64,000 nucleotides of DNA from Bacillota bacterium (GTDB lineage: Bacteria; Bacillota; Clostridia; Christensenellales; UMGS416), in contig JAEZSE010000036.1 of assembly GCA_023421955.1 (NCBI GenBank), positions 1 through 64,000 of the forward strand. Reading direction: 5' to 3'. The notes beneath the pieces were generated by a model. It saw only the letters and a program-made list of their open reading frames with translations, was not told the origin of the DNA and did no database searches. Shown here one piece after another: positions 40,874 to 48,921 of this stretch. Numbering within the stretch: the stretch's first letter is position 1; each line of letters opens with the position of its first letter. Position numbers and translations under genes: made by a program.

Positions 40874-41010
40874 TCCAACCGCAGGCGTCATGAAGTCGCC
40901 GCAAGGCCAGAAGGCCGATTGAATTCAGTCAGTAAGTTTTATGAATTTTGCAGCCACGAAGGTTGCTTCGCCGTTGAAATGGCGGGGGCGTTCGGTGGCT
41001 TTATTTTTTT
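40874..41010 (+). promoter_or_regulatory. Transcription-attenuator leader of the cobalt/nickel transporter operon
   Basis: Between the consensus promoter and the gene lies a leader of ~150 bases. It can form GGCC-AGAA-GGCC, AATTCA (40922-40927) / TGAATT (40942-40947), and a terminator-like stem GCCACGAA (40953-40960) / TTCGGTGGC (40991-40999) followed by TTTATTTTTTT. Part of the terminator arm can instead form CGAAG-GTTG-CTTCG (40957-40970), so two folds compete. This is the logic of a riboswitch or protein-dependent attenuator. I cannot match it to the NiCo or cobalamin riboswitch consensus. Confidence 0.6.
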
Positions 41011-41030
41011 GTCAAAGGATTGATCCCTGT

Positions 41031-42077
41031 ATGCATATGTCTGACGCGTTGATCACACCGGTGGTGGGCGGTGTGTTGTGGGCGGGAACTGCCGCAACAA
41101 CCGGTTATTCCGTGCGAAAGCTTAGCCGTGATGACCTGATCGAAGGTAAAAAGATACCGTTGATGGGCGTGATAGGCGCGTTTGTGTTTGCAGCCCAGAT
41201 GATCAATTTCACGATCCCCGGCACGGGCTCCAGCGGCCACATCGGCGGGGGCCTGCTGCTGGCGGCTATGCTTGGGCCGCAGGCGGGCTTCCTCACGCTT
41301 ATGGCGGTGCTGGCGATCCAGGGCCTTTTCTTTGCCGATGGGGGCCTGCTGGCGATGGGCTGCAACATCATCAACATCGGTTTCTTCTCCTGCTACGTGG
41401 CCTATCCGCTGATCTTCAGACCAATGCTGAGAAAAGGTGTGTCACCGGGCCGCCTCACAACCTCCTCTATACTGGCGAGCGTTTTGGGCCTGCAATTAGG
41501 AGCGTTCGCTGTAGTGTTGGAAACGGTGCTTTCCGGCCGCACTGAGCTGCCGTTCGGCCCGTTTGCGCTGGCAATGCAGCCCATCCACCTGGTCATCGGC
41601 GCTGTGGAGGGCCTGATCACGGCGGCAGTGCTGGTGTTCCTTCACCGGGTGCAGCCGGAAGCCATCACGGGCTTGCCAGATTCCCGGCCTGCCGGAAGTG
41701 GTTTCCCGAAGAAGGCCGTCGCGGTGATAGCTGTGCTGGCGCTGGTGGTAGGCGGCGGTTTGGGCTGGTTCGCATCGGCAAACCCCGACGGGCTCGAGTG
41801 GTCGATGATACGTGTCGCCGGCACGGCGGAACTGAAGGCCTCCGGTTCTGTGCATGACGCAGTGGGCAGCGTGCAGGAAGCCACAGCTTTGTTGCCGGAC
41901 TACGGTTTCAAGGCCTCAGGAAATACGCATGAGGCAGCAACGGAGGCATCGTTGCCGGCTGTGAACACCGGCACGTCAGTGGCCGGCATTGTGGGCAGTG
42001 CTGTCACCCTTGCGCTGGCAGGCCTCATTGGGTTGCTATTGTTCCTACTTAAACGCCGCCAAAGGATACAGCATTGA
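41031..42077 (+). CDS. cbiM: ECF transporter substrate-binding protein CbiM fused to a CbiN/PDGLE part
   Basis: A 348-residue membrane protein. It starts MHMSDA, the N-terminal Met-His that coordinates Co2+ or Ni2+ in CbiM/NikM and must be exposed, so the start is firm; AAAGGAT lies 10 bases upstream. About six CbiM helices (to residue ~205) are followed by a C-terminal CbiN/NikN-like piece with the PDGLEW motif and a last helix. Such CbiMN or NikMN fusions bind the metal ion and pass it to CbiQO. Cobalt versus nickel cannot be decided from sequence alone. Confidence 0.9.
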   Translation: MHMSDALITPVVGGVLWAGTAATTGYSVRKLSRDDLIEGKKIPLMGVIGAFVFAAQMINFTIPGTGSSGHIGGGLLLAAMLGPQAGFLTLMAVLAIQGLFFADGGLLAMGCNIINIGFFSCYVAYPLIFRPMLRKGVSPGRLTTSSILASVLGLQLGAFAVVLETVLSGRTELPFGPFALAMQPIHLVIGAVEGLITAAVLVFLHRVQPEAITGLPDSRPAGSGFPKKAVAVIAVLALVVGGGLGWFASANPDGLEWSMIRVAGTAELKASGSVHDAVGSVQEATALLPDYGFKASGNTHEAATEASLPAVNTGTSVAGIVGSAVTLALAGLIGLLLFLLKRRQRIQH

Positions 42078-42886
42078 GTAATTCCGAAAAAGCCCTGACT
42101 GATATCCGCGTGCTGGAGGAACTTTCCCTCCAGCATACGTTTGTGCACCGCCGTCACCCGGTGGCGTTGCTGCTGGTTACGCTGGGCTATGTGGCAGCGG
42201 TGGCGTCCTATGCAAAATATGAGCTAGGTTCCATTCTTCCGATGCTGCTGTATCCGGTGTTTGTGAGCGCCATGGGGGAGATCCCATTGAGACCGGTGCT
42301 CAAGCGGGTGCTTCCGGCGCTGCCGTTGGTGCTGGGTGTAGGGGCCCTCAACCCTGTGCTGGACCATAACGTTGTTATTGTGGGCGGCATGGCGATCTCT
42401 GCGGGTTGGCTGTCGCTTGCGTCCATCGTGCTACGCTGTGTGCTATCGGTAGTGGCGGCGTTGCTGCTGGTGGCTGTGGCGGGCATGGGTGGCGTGGCCA
42501 CGGCGCTCCGCTCATTGAAGACTCCAAAACTGCTGGTAACCCAGTTCACAATGACGTTCCGTTACCTGCATGTGCTGGCTGCCGAGGCTGGCCGCATGGC
42601 GCTGGCTTATCGCCTGCGTGCGCCGCATCAGCGTGGTGTGGCCTGGCGGCACTGGGGCAGCTTCGCCGGCCAGTGGTTGCTGCGAAGCCTGGACCGGGCG
42701 GAACGCCTGCACCGGGCGATGCTCTGCCGCGGCTTTTCCGGACAGATGCCGGAGGCGGCCCGGCCCCGTTTCTGCATGGCCGACCTGGCCTGGCTGCTGG
42801 GCTGGCTTGTTTTCTTTGCAGCAGCTCGGTTTATTGATATTCCCCGGGCAATCGGGACGTTGATTCTCACGATGGGAGCCAAATGA
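42074..42886 (+). CDS. cbiQ: ECF transporter transmembrane (T) component CbiQ
   Basis: A 270-residue membrane protein with about five helices. The C-terminal cytoplasmic coupling region contains AYRLRAPHQRG and the Ala-Arg-Gly-type motifs AERLHRAMLCRGF, which dock into the ATPase. It starts at TTG within the stop of cbiM (TTGA overlap), with AAAGGAT upstream, so translation is coupled. It transmits ATP-driven motion to CbiMN. Confidence 0.9.
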   Translation: MSNSEKALTDIRVLEELSLQHTFVHRRHPVALLLVTLGYVAAVASYAKYELGSILPMLLYPVFVSAMGEIPLRPVLKRVLPALPLVLGVGALNPVLDHNVVIVGGMAISAGWLSLASIVLRCVLSVVAALLLVAVAGMGGVATALRSLKTPKLLVTQFTMTFRYLHVLAAEAGRMALAYRLRAPHQRGVAWRHWGSFAGQWLLRSLDRAERLHRAMLCRGFSGQMPEAARPRFCMADLAWLLGWLVFFAAARFIDIPRAIGTLILTMGAK

Positions 42887-43611
42887 TGCCAATTCTGACA
42901 TTGAAAGATGTGCAATACGCTTATCCGGACGGCAACACCGCTGTGGCCGGTGTAAGCTTCACGTTGAAGAAAGGGCAGTCTGTGGGTCTTGTGGGTGCCA
43001 ATGGCGCGGGCAAATCCACACTGCTGATGCTGCTGCCGGGGGCGCTGCTGCCCACCGCTGGATCCATTGAAGTGGACGGTGTGACGCTCACCAAAGCAAC
43101 CTCCGCAAAGCTCCGCCGGCTGGTGGGCCTGGTGTTTCAGGACGCGGACGACCAGCTTTTCACCACCACCGTGCGGGAGGATGTTGCCTTTGGCCCCCGC
43201 AATATGGGCCTTGTGGAGCAGGAGGTGCAGCGGGCTGTCCAGAAGGCGCTGGATCAATGCGGCATCACCCACCTGGCTGACCGGGCGCCTTACTGCCTCT
43301 CCGGCGGCGAGCAGAAGCTTGCGGCCATCGCCTCGGTGCTGAGTATGGAGCCGGAGCTTTTGATTATGGACGAGCCCTCTGCCAGCCTGGACCCCAAGGC
43401 CCGCCGGGGCATCATCCGCCTTCTGAACAGCCTGCCGATGACAAAGCTGATCGCCTCCCACGACCTGGACCTGGTGTGGGAGGTGTGCAGCCGTGTGATC
43501 GTGCTGAAGGATGGGCGGGTGGAAGCAGATGGCGACGCGAAGGAATTGCTGGGTAATCAGGACTTGATGGAGCGGTGCGGGCTGGAGCTGCCGTTGAGGT
43601 TGCAGAGGTAG
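42883..43611 (+). CDS. cbiO: ECF transporter ATPase CbiO
   Basis: A 242-residue ABC ATPase: Walker A GANGAGKS (38-45), Q-loop VFQDADDQLF, signature LSGGEQK (139-145), Walker B LLIMDEP (159-165) and H-loop ASHD. The DADDQLF after the Q-loop glutamine is typical of ECF/cobalt ATPases. It overlaps the end of cbiQ by 4 bases. It is the only ATPase of the operon, so it acts as a homodimer. Confidence 0.93.
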   Translation: MMPILTLKDVQYAYPDGNTAVAGVSFTLKKGQSVGLVGANGAGKSTLLMLLPGALLPTAGSIEVDGVTLTKATSAKLRRLVGLVFQDADDQLFTTTVREDVAFGPRNMGLVEQEVQRAVQKALDQCGITHLADRAPYCLSGGEQKLAAIASVLSMEPELLIMDEPSASLDPKARRGIIRLLNSLPMTKLIASHDLDLVWEVCSRVIVLKDGRVEADGDAKELLGNQDLMERCGLELPLRLQR

Positions 43612-43623
43612 ACGACATGAGAT

Positions 43624-43735
43624 GGGCCGGGACAGAGCCCCATGCGTTCGCTACGCGGACCGCGACGGCAATTGCCCGCATATTTGCTGTGCAAAAATGC
43701 GACACAATTGCAGGAGTAATACCCGGCCCCTACTG
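43624..43735. repeat. GC-rich intergenic repeat element (copy C, module 1)
   Basis: It matches 25411-25522 from GGGCCGGGAC to CCTACTG. Shared internal strings are ATTGCCCGCA, TTTGCT, GCAAAA, ACACAATTGC and GTAATACCCGGCC. It fills the space between cbiO and the convergent iron-sulfur gene. Confidence 0.85.
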
Positions 43736-43749
43736 TAAACACAACTCAA

Positions 43750-44640
43750 TCACTTATCAATCTCGATAGAGACCTGCGCGTCATCCCGTACGCCAAACCC
43801 CAATCTCAACGCATTGTGCGGGCAGGCCTTTACACAGTCGCCGCAACGGATGCACTCAGCTGAGTTGGGCGTTTTGTAGGGCTCCACATCGAGCTTACAA
43901 ACCCTGGAGCATGCCCCGCAGGAGGTGCAGCGGTGGCCATCCACCGCCATGCGGTGCAGGCTGATTCGGTTCATCAGTCCGTAGATCGCCCCCAATGGAC
44001 ACATAAAGCGGCAGAAAAAGCGATACAGAAACACACAAGCCCCTAGGATCAACAGCGCCAACAACGCTTTCCAGGCAAACAGCAATCCAGCAGCTTCGCG
44101 CAAAGACTCGTTCATTGCCAGCAGCGGCAGCGCGCCCTCCACAGTGCCTGCAGGGCAGATGTACTTGCAGAACCAGGGGTCGCCCAAGCCAGCGACATTC
44201 ACCACAAGCATGGGTAGTAGGATCACAAACACAGCAAGCAGCACGTATTTGGTGTATTTGAGCCAGCGCAGCTTCTTAGGCACCCGGACCTTTCTGCCGG
44301 GGATTTTATGCAATAAATCCTGTAATAGCCCGAAAGGGCAAAGCCAGCCACAGATCCAGCGGCCAGCGGCCAGACCGAAGAGCAGCAGCGAGCCAATCAC
44401 ATACCACGCGATGTTGAATTTCCGGCTGCCGATCACGGCCTGCAGCGCGCCAACCGGGCAAGCCCCCAGAGCGGCGGGGCAGGAGTAGCAGTTGAACCCC
44501 GGCGCGCACACGTATTTTGTGTCGCCCTTCCAGATCGTGCCCGCAGCGAAGCCCGGCAGCCAGGCGTTATGAGCCACTGCCGACAAGAGCTGCACCCAGC
44601 GCCGCCGGATGCTTGTTTTTTTTCTATTTTGTTTCTTCAT
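43750..44640 (-). CDS. NapH/CcoG-like membrane iron-sulfur protein
   Basis: A 296-residue polytopic protein with about four membrane helices. Two conserved Cys-Pro motifs of the NapH/RnfC-like group lie at helix ends (GWLCPFGLLQDL and FCRFMCPLGAIYG). A C-terminal dicluster ferredoxin domain has CTSCGACSRVC and CIRCGDCVKACP. It probably carries electrons between a quinol or cytoplasmic donor and an outside acceptor. The ATG at 44640 overlaps the stop of the upstream 50-codon gene (GGATGA), so the two are coupled; a GTG at 44655 lacks RBS spacing. Confidence 0.87.
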   Translation of the reverse strand: MKKQNRKKTSIRRRWVQLLSAVAHNAWLPGFAAGTIWKGDTKYVCAPGFNCYSCPAALGACPVGALQAVIGSRKFNIAWYVIGSLLLFGLAAGRWICGWLCPFGLLQDLLHKIPGRKVRVPKKLRWLKYTKYVLLAVFVILLPMLVVNVAGLGDPWFCKYICPAGTVEGALPLLAMNESLREAAGLLFAWKALLALLILGACVFLYRFFCRFMCPLGAIYGLMNRISLHRMAVDGHRCTSCGACSRVCKLDVEPYKTPNSAECIRCGDCVKACPHNALRLGFGVRDDAQVSIEIDK

Positions 44641-44789
44641 CCGATGCCAATGCACTCCAGGCAGACATAGGCAGCCTTGCGGAAGACCTCCAATGCTTCA
44701 CCCCGGAAAATGCCTCCCAGGATCATCACCACGGCTGCAAGGCCGAGGAGGATTCTCACGGCCAAGAGGTTGCGGCGTTGCAATACCAT
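44637..44789 (-). CDS. CD1871A-type small CxxC membrane protein
   Basis: A 50-residue protein with one membrane helix (LLAVRILLGLAAVVMILGGIF region) and the ending AAYVCLECIGIG, i.e. a CLEC CxxC motif right before the stop. This is the layout of the CD1871A family of tiny CxxC proteins that sit next to NapH-like iron-sulfur proteins. It is promoted by TTGGTA-17-TATAAT and its stop overlaps the start of the downstream partner. It may receive or transfer electrons or thiol equivalents at the membrane, which is an inference. Confidence 0.85.
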   Translation of the reverse strand: MVLQRRNLLAVRILLGLAAVVMILGGIFRGEALEVFRKAAYVCLECIGIG

Positions 44790-44821
44790 ATCCGAGCCCC
44801 CGAATCAAAGACGATAGAATC

Positions 44822-44850
44822 ATTATAAACTGTGGATTGCCGTTTACCAA
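44822..44850 (-). promoter_or_regulatory. Promoter of the CD1871A/NapH-like pair
   Basis: Minus strand: TTGGTA (44845-44850), 17-base spacer, TATAAT (44822-44827). Confidence 0.7.
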
Positions 44851-44866
44851 CCCCACTGCGCGGGTA

Positions 44867-44887
44867 TTGTTATTGGAAGAATAACAA
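44867..44887. promoter_or_regulatory. Perfect inverted repeat upstream of a lipoprotein gene
   Basis: TTGTTATT (44867-44874) / AATAACAA (44880-44887) with a 5-base centre. It lies between the minus-strand promoter and the RBS of the plus-strand lipoprotein, so it may be an operator for either or a 5' mRNA hairpin. Confidence 0.5.
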
Positions 44888-44904
44888 CCTGGAGGAGCAT
44901 TCGG

Positions 44905-45606
44905 TTGGTGCCTGTGAAGAAGACCCTGATCCTGATGATGTGTTTTTTGCTCATTACCGCGCTGACCGGATGCAGCAGCGGCAGTGGCGGCCATGGCTCA
45001 GAACCGGCTGGTGAAGCAGAAACGCATGATGGCAGTGCAGGCCAGGGAGAAAGCGCGGGCCCTGCTGGCACTGTGGGCCATGGGGAAACTGCAGCCCCAC
45101 AGCAAACCGTCAATGAATCCGGCGACCATACGGAGACAGCCACTGCCGAGTCCCAGGAGTCCAAGGAGGCTCATCTGGGCAGTGGCGAAACAGAGGAATC
45201 CGCCGAGCCCCAGCACACGGCAACCCCAACACCGGCACCAACACCCACTGCCACCCCCGCGCCCACACCGACGCCAAAAGGCGCCGTGAAGGACGGCTGG
45301 GTGCTGAGCATCCCGGATCTTGTGCCACGGTTTGAGTATGGTGAGCTGGATCTTGAGGGGTCAAAGATTACCGAGGCCAGCATCAGCACGCTCTATCACC
45401 TGAAATTCGTCGGTGTGCAGAAAGCAGATGTGGACTCCTATTGCAAAGTTTTGCGGGAAGCGGGCTATCACGCAGCAGCCGCCGAAATCGGCAGCACCTA
45501 TACACTGACGGCATCCAAAGACCTGGGTTGGAACTCTGTCGCGATGGTGATCACCTTGACGGAGAATGATGGCGTGGCCGTTTTCGCACTGGACGCGCCA
45601 GTGTAG
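44905..45606 (+). CDS. Lipoprotein with a Ser/Glu/Thr-Pro linker, unknown function
   Basis: A 233-residue protein with a lipoprotein signal (lipobox LTGC). A long acidic, Gly/Glu/His-containing stretch and a (TP)n linker run to about residue 125. A ~105-residue alpha/beta C-terminal domain follows (VPRFEYGELDLEG, VDSYCKVLREAGYHAA, SVAMVITL). The C-terminal half resembles DUF6591-type lipoprotein domains, which is uncertain. The start is TTG 44905 with GGAGG 9 bases upstream; GTG at 44908 or 44914 are alternatives. Confidence 0.72.
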   Translation: MVPVKKTLILMMCFLLITALTGCSSGSGGHGSEPAGEAETHDGSAGQGESAGPAGTVGHGETAAPQQTVNESGDHTETATAESQESKEAHLGSGETEESAEPQHTATPTPAPTPTATPAPTPTPKGAVKDGWVLSIPDLVPRFEYGELDLEGSKITEASISTLYHLKFVGVQKADVDSYCKVLREAGYHAAAAEIGSTYTLTASKDLGWNSVAMVITLTENDGVAVFALDAPV

Positions 45607-45621
45607 CAATCATCCGGGAAC

Positions 45622-46488
45622 CTATTCAGCTTTTTCTGTGCCAGCCTTATCAGACAACCTGACGTGTGGATGGCGATATCTGGCGGTATCTCTCAACTCA
45701 TCACTCTCGATTGCCTTTTGCGGGCACCATTGAAAGCATGCCAGGCAGAATTCGCACCGGTGCCCCCAGTCGGGCTTGCCTGACAGCATGGCGATGTTTC
45801 CAACAGGGCATGCCTTTGCGCAGGTCCCACAGCCGATGCAGCGACCATTCAGACGGAAACTCCTATCCATCCCATGCATGATTCCTTCGAAGTCTTCCGC
45901 GTCGGAGTATCGTTTGAGGCGCTTTTCCACCGCCGGCCGAAACAATGGTATGAGCCAAGGAAACACAAGCCGGATCATCGGATAACTCTTGCCAATCAGG
46001 ACATTGGGCGTGTCAAACCGGATGCGGCGGCGGGCCGAAATGTGGGCACAAACTGCATCCACGCTGTTGCGCCAATTGGCAAACATTTTCTCGTTGTTCT
46101 TCTCGTTGTTGTACTTTGCCGATGCGATATTTTCCGGCATGTTCACATGGAAGCTGGCCGACATCCTGCCACCCCGGCGCTTGAGCAACCTGCCGAGGAA
46201 ACGGTGTGTGATAATCGACCCGGTGCCGTAGACGATGACAACAAAAATATACTTCCCGCCAATGCCGTCGAGCTTTCCGACAAAATTTCGGACAATGGCG
46301 GGGGCTCCTCCCAAAGGTTCGTAATAAACCGGAAAAACAATGCCCACGGCATCGGCCTGCGGGCGGACCGTCTCGTTGCCCATCACAGAAGGGATAGCAA
46401 CCAACCGGCCCCCCACCCCTTTGGCAATATCGCGGGCGACTGCCAATGAGTTGCCGGTTCCGCTGAAATAGTAGATCTCCGTGCTCAT
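45622..46488 (-). CDS. EFR1-family flavodoxin/ferredoxin fusion protein
   Basis: A 288-residue protein: flavodoxin-like N-terminal domain with the FMN phosphate loop FSGTGNSLAVA (about residues 7-18) and a C-terminal dicluster ferredoxin with CIGCGTCAKACP and CEFCLACFQWCP. This is the EFR1 architecture, common in anaerobic Clostridia as an intramolecular electron bridge. GGGAGG lies 8 bases before the ATG at 46488. It is convergent with the lipoprotein gene. Confidence 0.92.
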   Translation of the reverse strand: MSTEIYYFSGTGNSLAVARDIAKGVGGRLVAIPSVMGNETVRPQADAVGIVFPVYYEPLGGAPAIVRNFVGKLDGIGGKYIFVVIVYGTGSIITHRFLGRLLKRRGGRMSASFHVNMPENIASAKYNNEKNNEKMFANWRNSVDAVCAHISARRRIRFDTPNVLIGKSYPMIRLVFPWLIPLFRPAVEKRLKRYSDAEDFEGIMHGMDRSFRLNGRCIGCGTCAKACPVGNIAMLSGKPDWGHRCEFCLACFQWCPQKAIESDELRDTARYRHPHVRLSDKAGTEKAE

Positions 46489-46590
46489 CGCAGCGCCTCC
46501 CAACATTCATCCAGATATCATTATAAACTCGGATTCATCCATGCGGCAATAATAACATTGTGATATGAGTCAAAAGATGGACCCAACAAC

Positions 46591-46617
46591 AAAGGGCATG
46601 CAACCGCATGCCCTTTT
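46591..46617 (-). terminator. Terminator of the FAD oxidoreductase gene (bidirectional shape)
   Basis: AAAGGGCATGC / GCATGCCCTTT around AACC. It lies just past the stop of the minus-strand oxidoreductase gene. Confidence 0.8.
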
Positions 46618-46634
46618 GTTTGGCTAAAAAGGTG

Positions 46635-48107
46635 CTATCTCTTCTGCCGGGCTGCAATCCTCTGGATCACCCATTTGCCCGCCAATGCGGCTCCAGGCAG
46701 ACCACCGGGAAACATCGTCCACTGCCCGGCCATGTAAAACCGATCCAGCCCTGGCAGGTTTCCGGGCAGGCTGCGCACTGTCCCCTTTGGTGTGTTCATG
46801 AAGGACATCCATGATCCGCGCCAGGCATCACAATAGCGCACATAGGTCATCGGTGTGGCCACGTCCACCTGCTCGATCATGCCTTTCGTCTCCGGGTAGC
46901 GGCTCTCAATTACCGCGCAGATCTCCCGCGCGACCCGCTCCTTTTCGGCCCGGTAAGCATCCGGATCTGCCTTTTTGGCCCGCCACCAGTCAAAGTCAGC
47001 ACTCAGCGTTGTTGTGATCACCGATTTTCCTGCCGGGGCCATGTGCTTGTCAACGGAATAGTTTTTCAGCCCCACCCTGTCGTGGGAAATGCCGCCGGCA
47101 TCCACCGGCGCTGCGGCTTCCGTGCTTACGATGTGCGGCCTGTTGCTCAGATCCGCCGCGATCCCAACCGATACCTGCACCGTGGTGTAAACGGGATAGG
47201 ACACCCTGTCGGCATAGAGCCGCTCCATCGTTTCATCCCGGTATTGGCCACCCAGCAGTTTGTCCAGCGTAGCGCGGCCGTCGGCGCAGGAGACCACCCA
47301 ATCGGCCCGGTGCTCATTGCCGTCAGCCAGCCTGATGCCCACAGCCCGGCCGCTCTCCACCAGCACCCGCTCCACCCTGGCGCTGTAATGCACTTTGCCA
47401 CCTAACTCGCGATACCGCTTCTCCATCCGAAGCGCCACGGGCAGCGACCCGCCGGCGGGATAGCCCGAATCTCCGTCATCCAGACTGGCCATTGTGGCCA
47501 GCAGCGGCATGGCGCTGTATTGCACCGGCATCAGGTTTTGTATCAGCACCCTCAGCAATGGGTCATGAAACCCAGATGCCAGCTCCGCCACGGTGATTTT
47601 GTTGTATTTGGCCATCTGGCCCATCATGGGCAACATTTTAAGCCCCATTTTCATCGCATCCAGCCCGCCCATTTGGTCCATCGGCTGCTCCACGGGCATT
47701 TCCATGCGCCGGAATGCCCGTGCCGCGCGGCACATTTCCCGAATGGCCTGCCTGTCCTGCGGAAACATCTCAATCCAATGTTTCTCTGTCTTGTCGATGC
47801 TGCGATAAAGGATCGCTGTCCTGCTGCCCATCTCCACGCGGCAGAATTCCTCATTGAGAAGGATTTCCACAGAATCGTCCAGCGCGCCAGTCTGCCGCCA
47901 CACAGCGTTCAATGCTGTGCCGGGCTTGGTGCCCATCATCCAGTGGATGCAGCCGTCAAAGGTGTAGCCGCCCCGTTTCCAGGCGGTGCACTCGCCGCCA
48001 GGGATCGTGTGCATTTCGAAAATCTCTGTTTCATACCCGCTCAGTTGCCCATAAATGCCTGCGGTTAAGCCTGCGATGCCGCCGCCGATGATGAGGATTC
48101 GTTCCAT
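46635..48107 (-). CDS. Phytoene desaturase-like FAD oxidoreductase
   Basis: A 490-residue flavoprotein with an N-terminal FAD Rossmann motif GGGIAGLTAGI followed by an acidic strand end (EIFE). The CrtI-like GGECTAWKRGGYTFD follows, and the C-terminal FAD-binding FYMAGQWTMFPGGLPGAALAG. The family covers carotenoid desaturases and retinol saturase-like enzymes. No phytoene synthase is nearby, so a carotenoid role is not supported and the substrate is open. It is the second gene after a TetR regulator (56-base gap), presumably under its control. Confidence 0.87.
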   Translation of the reverse strand: MERILIIGGGIAGLTAGIYGQLSGYETEIFEMHTIPGGECTAWKRGGYTFDGCIHWMMGTKPGTALNAVWRQTGALDDSVEILLNEEFCRVEMGSRTAILYRSIDKTEKHWIEMFPQDRQAIREMCRAARAFRRMEMPVEQPMDQMGGLDAMKMGLKMLPMMGQMAKYNKITVAELASGFHDPLLRVLIQNLMPVQYSAMPLLATMASLDDGDSGYPAGGSLPVALRMEKRYRELGGKVHYSARVERVLVESGRAVGIRLADGNEHRADWVVSCADGRATLDKLLGGQYRDETMERLYADRVSYPVYTTVQVSVGIAADLSNRPHIVSTEAAAPVDAGGISHDRVGLKNYSVDKHMAPAGKSVITTTLSADFDWWRAKKADPDAYRAEKERVAREICAVIESRYPETKGMIEQVDVATPMTYVRYCDAWRGSWMSFMNTPKGTVRSLPGNLPGLDRFYMAGQWTMFPGGLPGAALAGKWVIQRIAARQKR

Positions 48108-48163
48108 TTCTTCTCCCTCTTTCTATTGATTGATTTTCTAATCATTGATTTGACAAACAAAAA

Positions 48164-48772
48164 TCATCCATGCTTTTCCAGCATCCGCACCAGCAACGCG
48201 CCGTCCGGCATTCTGAGGTTGGTGCCGCCGGCCACCTTGCACACCGCCAGGCCCTGGACCGCTGCCCAGAACGTTAATGCCAATTGGGCGGGGTTGCCCT
48301 CGATCAACGTGCCATTGGCCTGGCCCTGGGCGATGGCGCGGGCAGTGATCTCCATTGGCACGGTGAAATTCCTTAAAATGTCATTCACCTCGGCAATCCC
48401 GGTGTCTGATGCGGTGGCCTGCACCATTAGGTAATAGCTGTAGACGCTTTCTTCGCTCATATCAAACACTTCCAGTGTGGATCTTGCGATGGCCTTCAGC
48501 TTGTCTGCGGGGCTGATGTCCAGCTTGTCCAACTGCTGCAGGTGGAGGATCGCGCCGGTGGTGGCGCGGCGGGTGAGCTCAATGAAAATGTCTTCCTTGG
48601 CCTTAAAGTAATGATAGACCAGTCCGTGGCTCATGCCAGCCGCAGCAGCAATATCGCCGATCTTGGTGGCGGCAAAGCCCCTGTGAGCAAACACCTTGAG
48701 TGCTGCCAGCAGCAGCTGCTCCCGGCGTTCGTCTTTGATGGCGGCATTTTGCTCTTTGCTGCGGGGTGACAT
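48164..48772 (-). CDS. TetR-family repressor
   Basis: A 202-residue protein with an N-terminal TetR HTH (IGDIAAAAGMSHGLVYHYFKAKEDIF, about residues 38-63) and a helical ligand-binding C-terminal domain. It heads the operon with the FAD oxidoreductase. An 18-bp palindrome over its promoter is a ready autoregulatory site. The ligand is unknown. Confidence 0.92.
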   Translation of the reverse strand: MSPRSKEQNAAIKDERREQLLLAALKVFAHRGFAATKIGDIAAAAGMSHGLVYHYFKAKEDIFIELTRRATTGAILHLQQLDKLDISPADKLKAIARSTLEVFDMSEESVYSYYLMVQATASDTGIAEVNDILRNFTVPMEITARAIAQGQANGTLIEGNPAQLALTFWAAVQGLAVCKVAGGTNLRMPDGALLVRMLEKHG

Positions 48773-48787
48773 GGGGCGCCTTCTTTC

Positions 48788-48814
48788 ATTGACTTAATAG
48801 TCAATCATAGTATA
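48788..48814 (-). promoter_or_regulatory. TetR operator overlapping the operon promoter
   Basis: Perfect palindrome ATTGACT-TAAT-AGTCAAT (48788-48805). A minus-strand TATACT (-10) lies at 48809-48814, so the predicted transcription start falls inside the palindrome. Confidence 0.75.
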
Positions 48815-48865
48815 GCCTGTGCCGCTGGCATTGTCAAGAAGGAAATTAGGGTCGAAACAACGCTC

Positions 48866-48894
48866 TTGCACCCCACTCCGTTTCCGTTTATCCT
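48866..48894 (+). promoter_or_regulatory. Promoter of recF
   Basis: TTGCAC (48866-48871), 17-base spacer, TATCCT (48889-48894). Confidence 0.6.
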
Positions 48895-48921
48895 ATTGCC
48901 ATCCCCCTGCAGGAGCTGCCC

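Noticed and set aside
40897..40921. AAGGCCAGAAGGCC as a B12 box of a cobalamin riboswitch
   Set aside because: It is a simple GGCC-AGAA-GGCC hairpin directly after the promoter; the upstream core of a cobalamin riboswitch would not fit in the space.
46635..48107. Carotenoid biosynthesis (crtI) locus
   Set aside because: Only the desaturase-like FAD fold is present; no phytoene synthase or other carotenoid genes.
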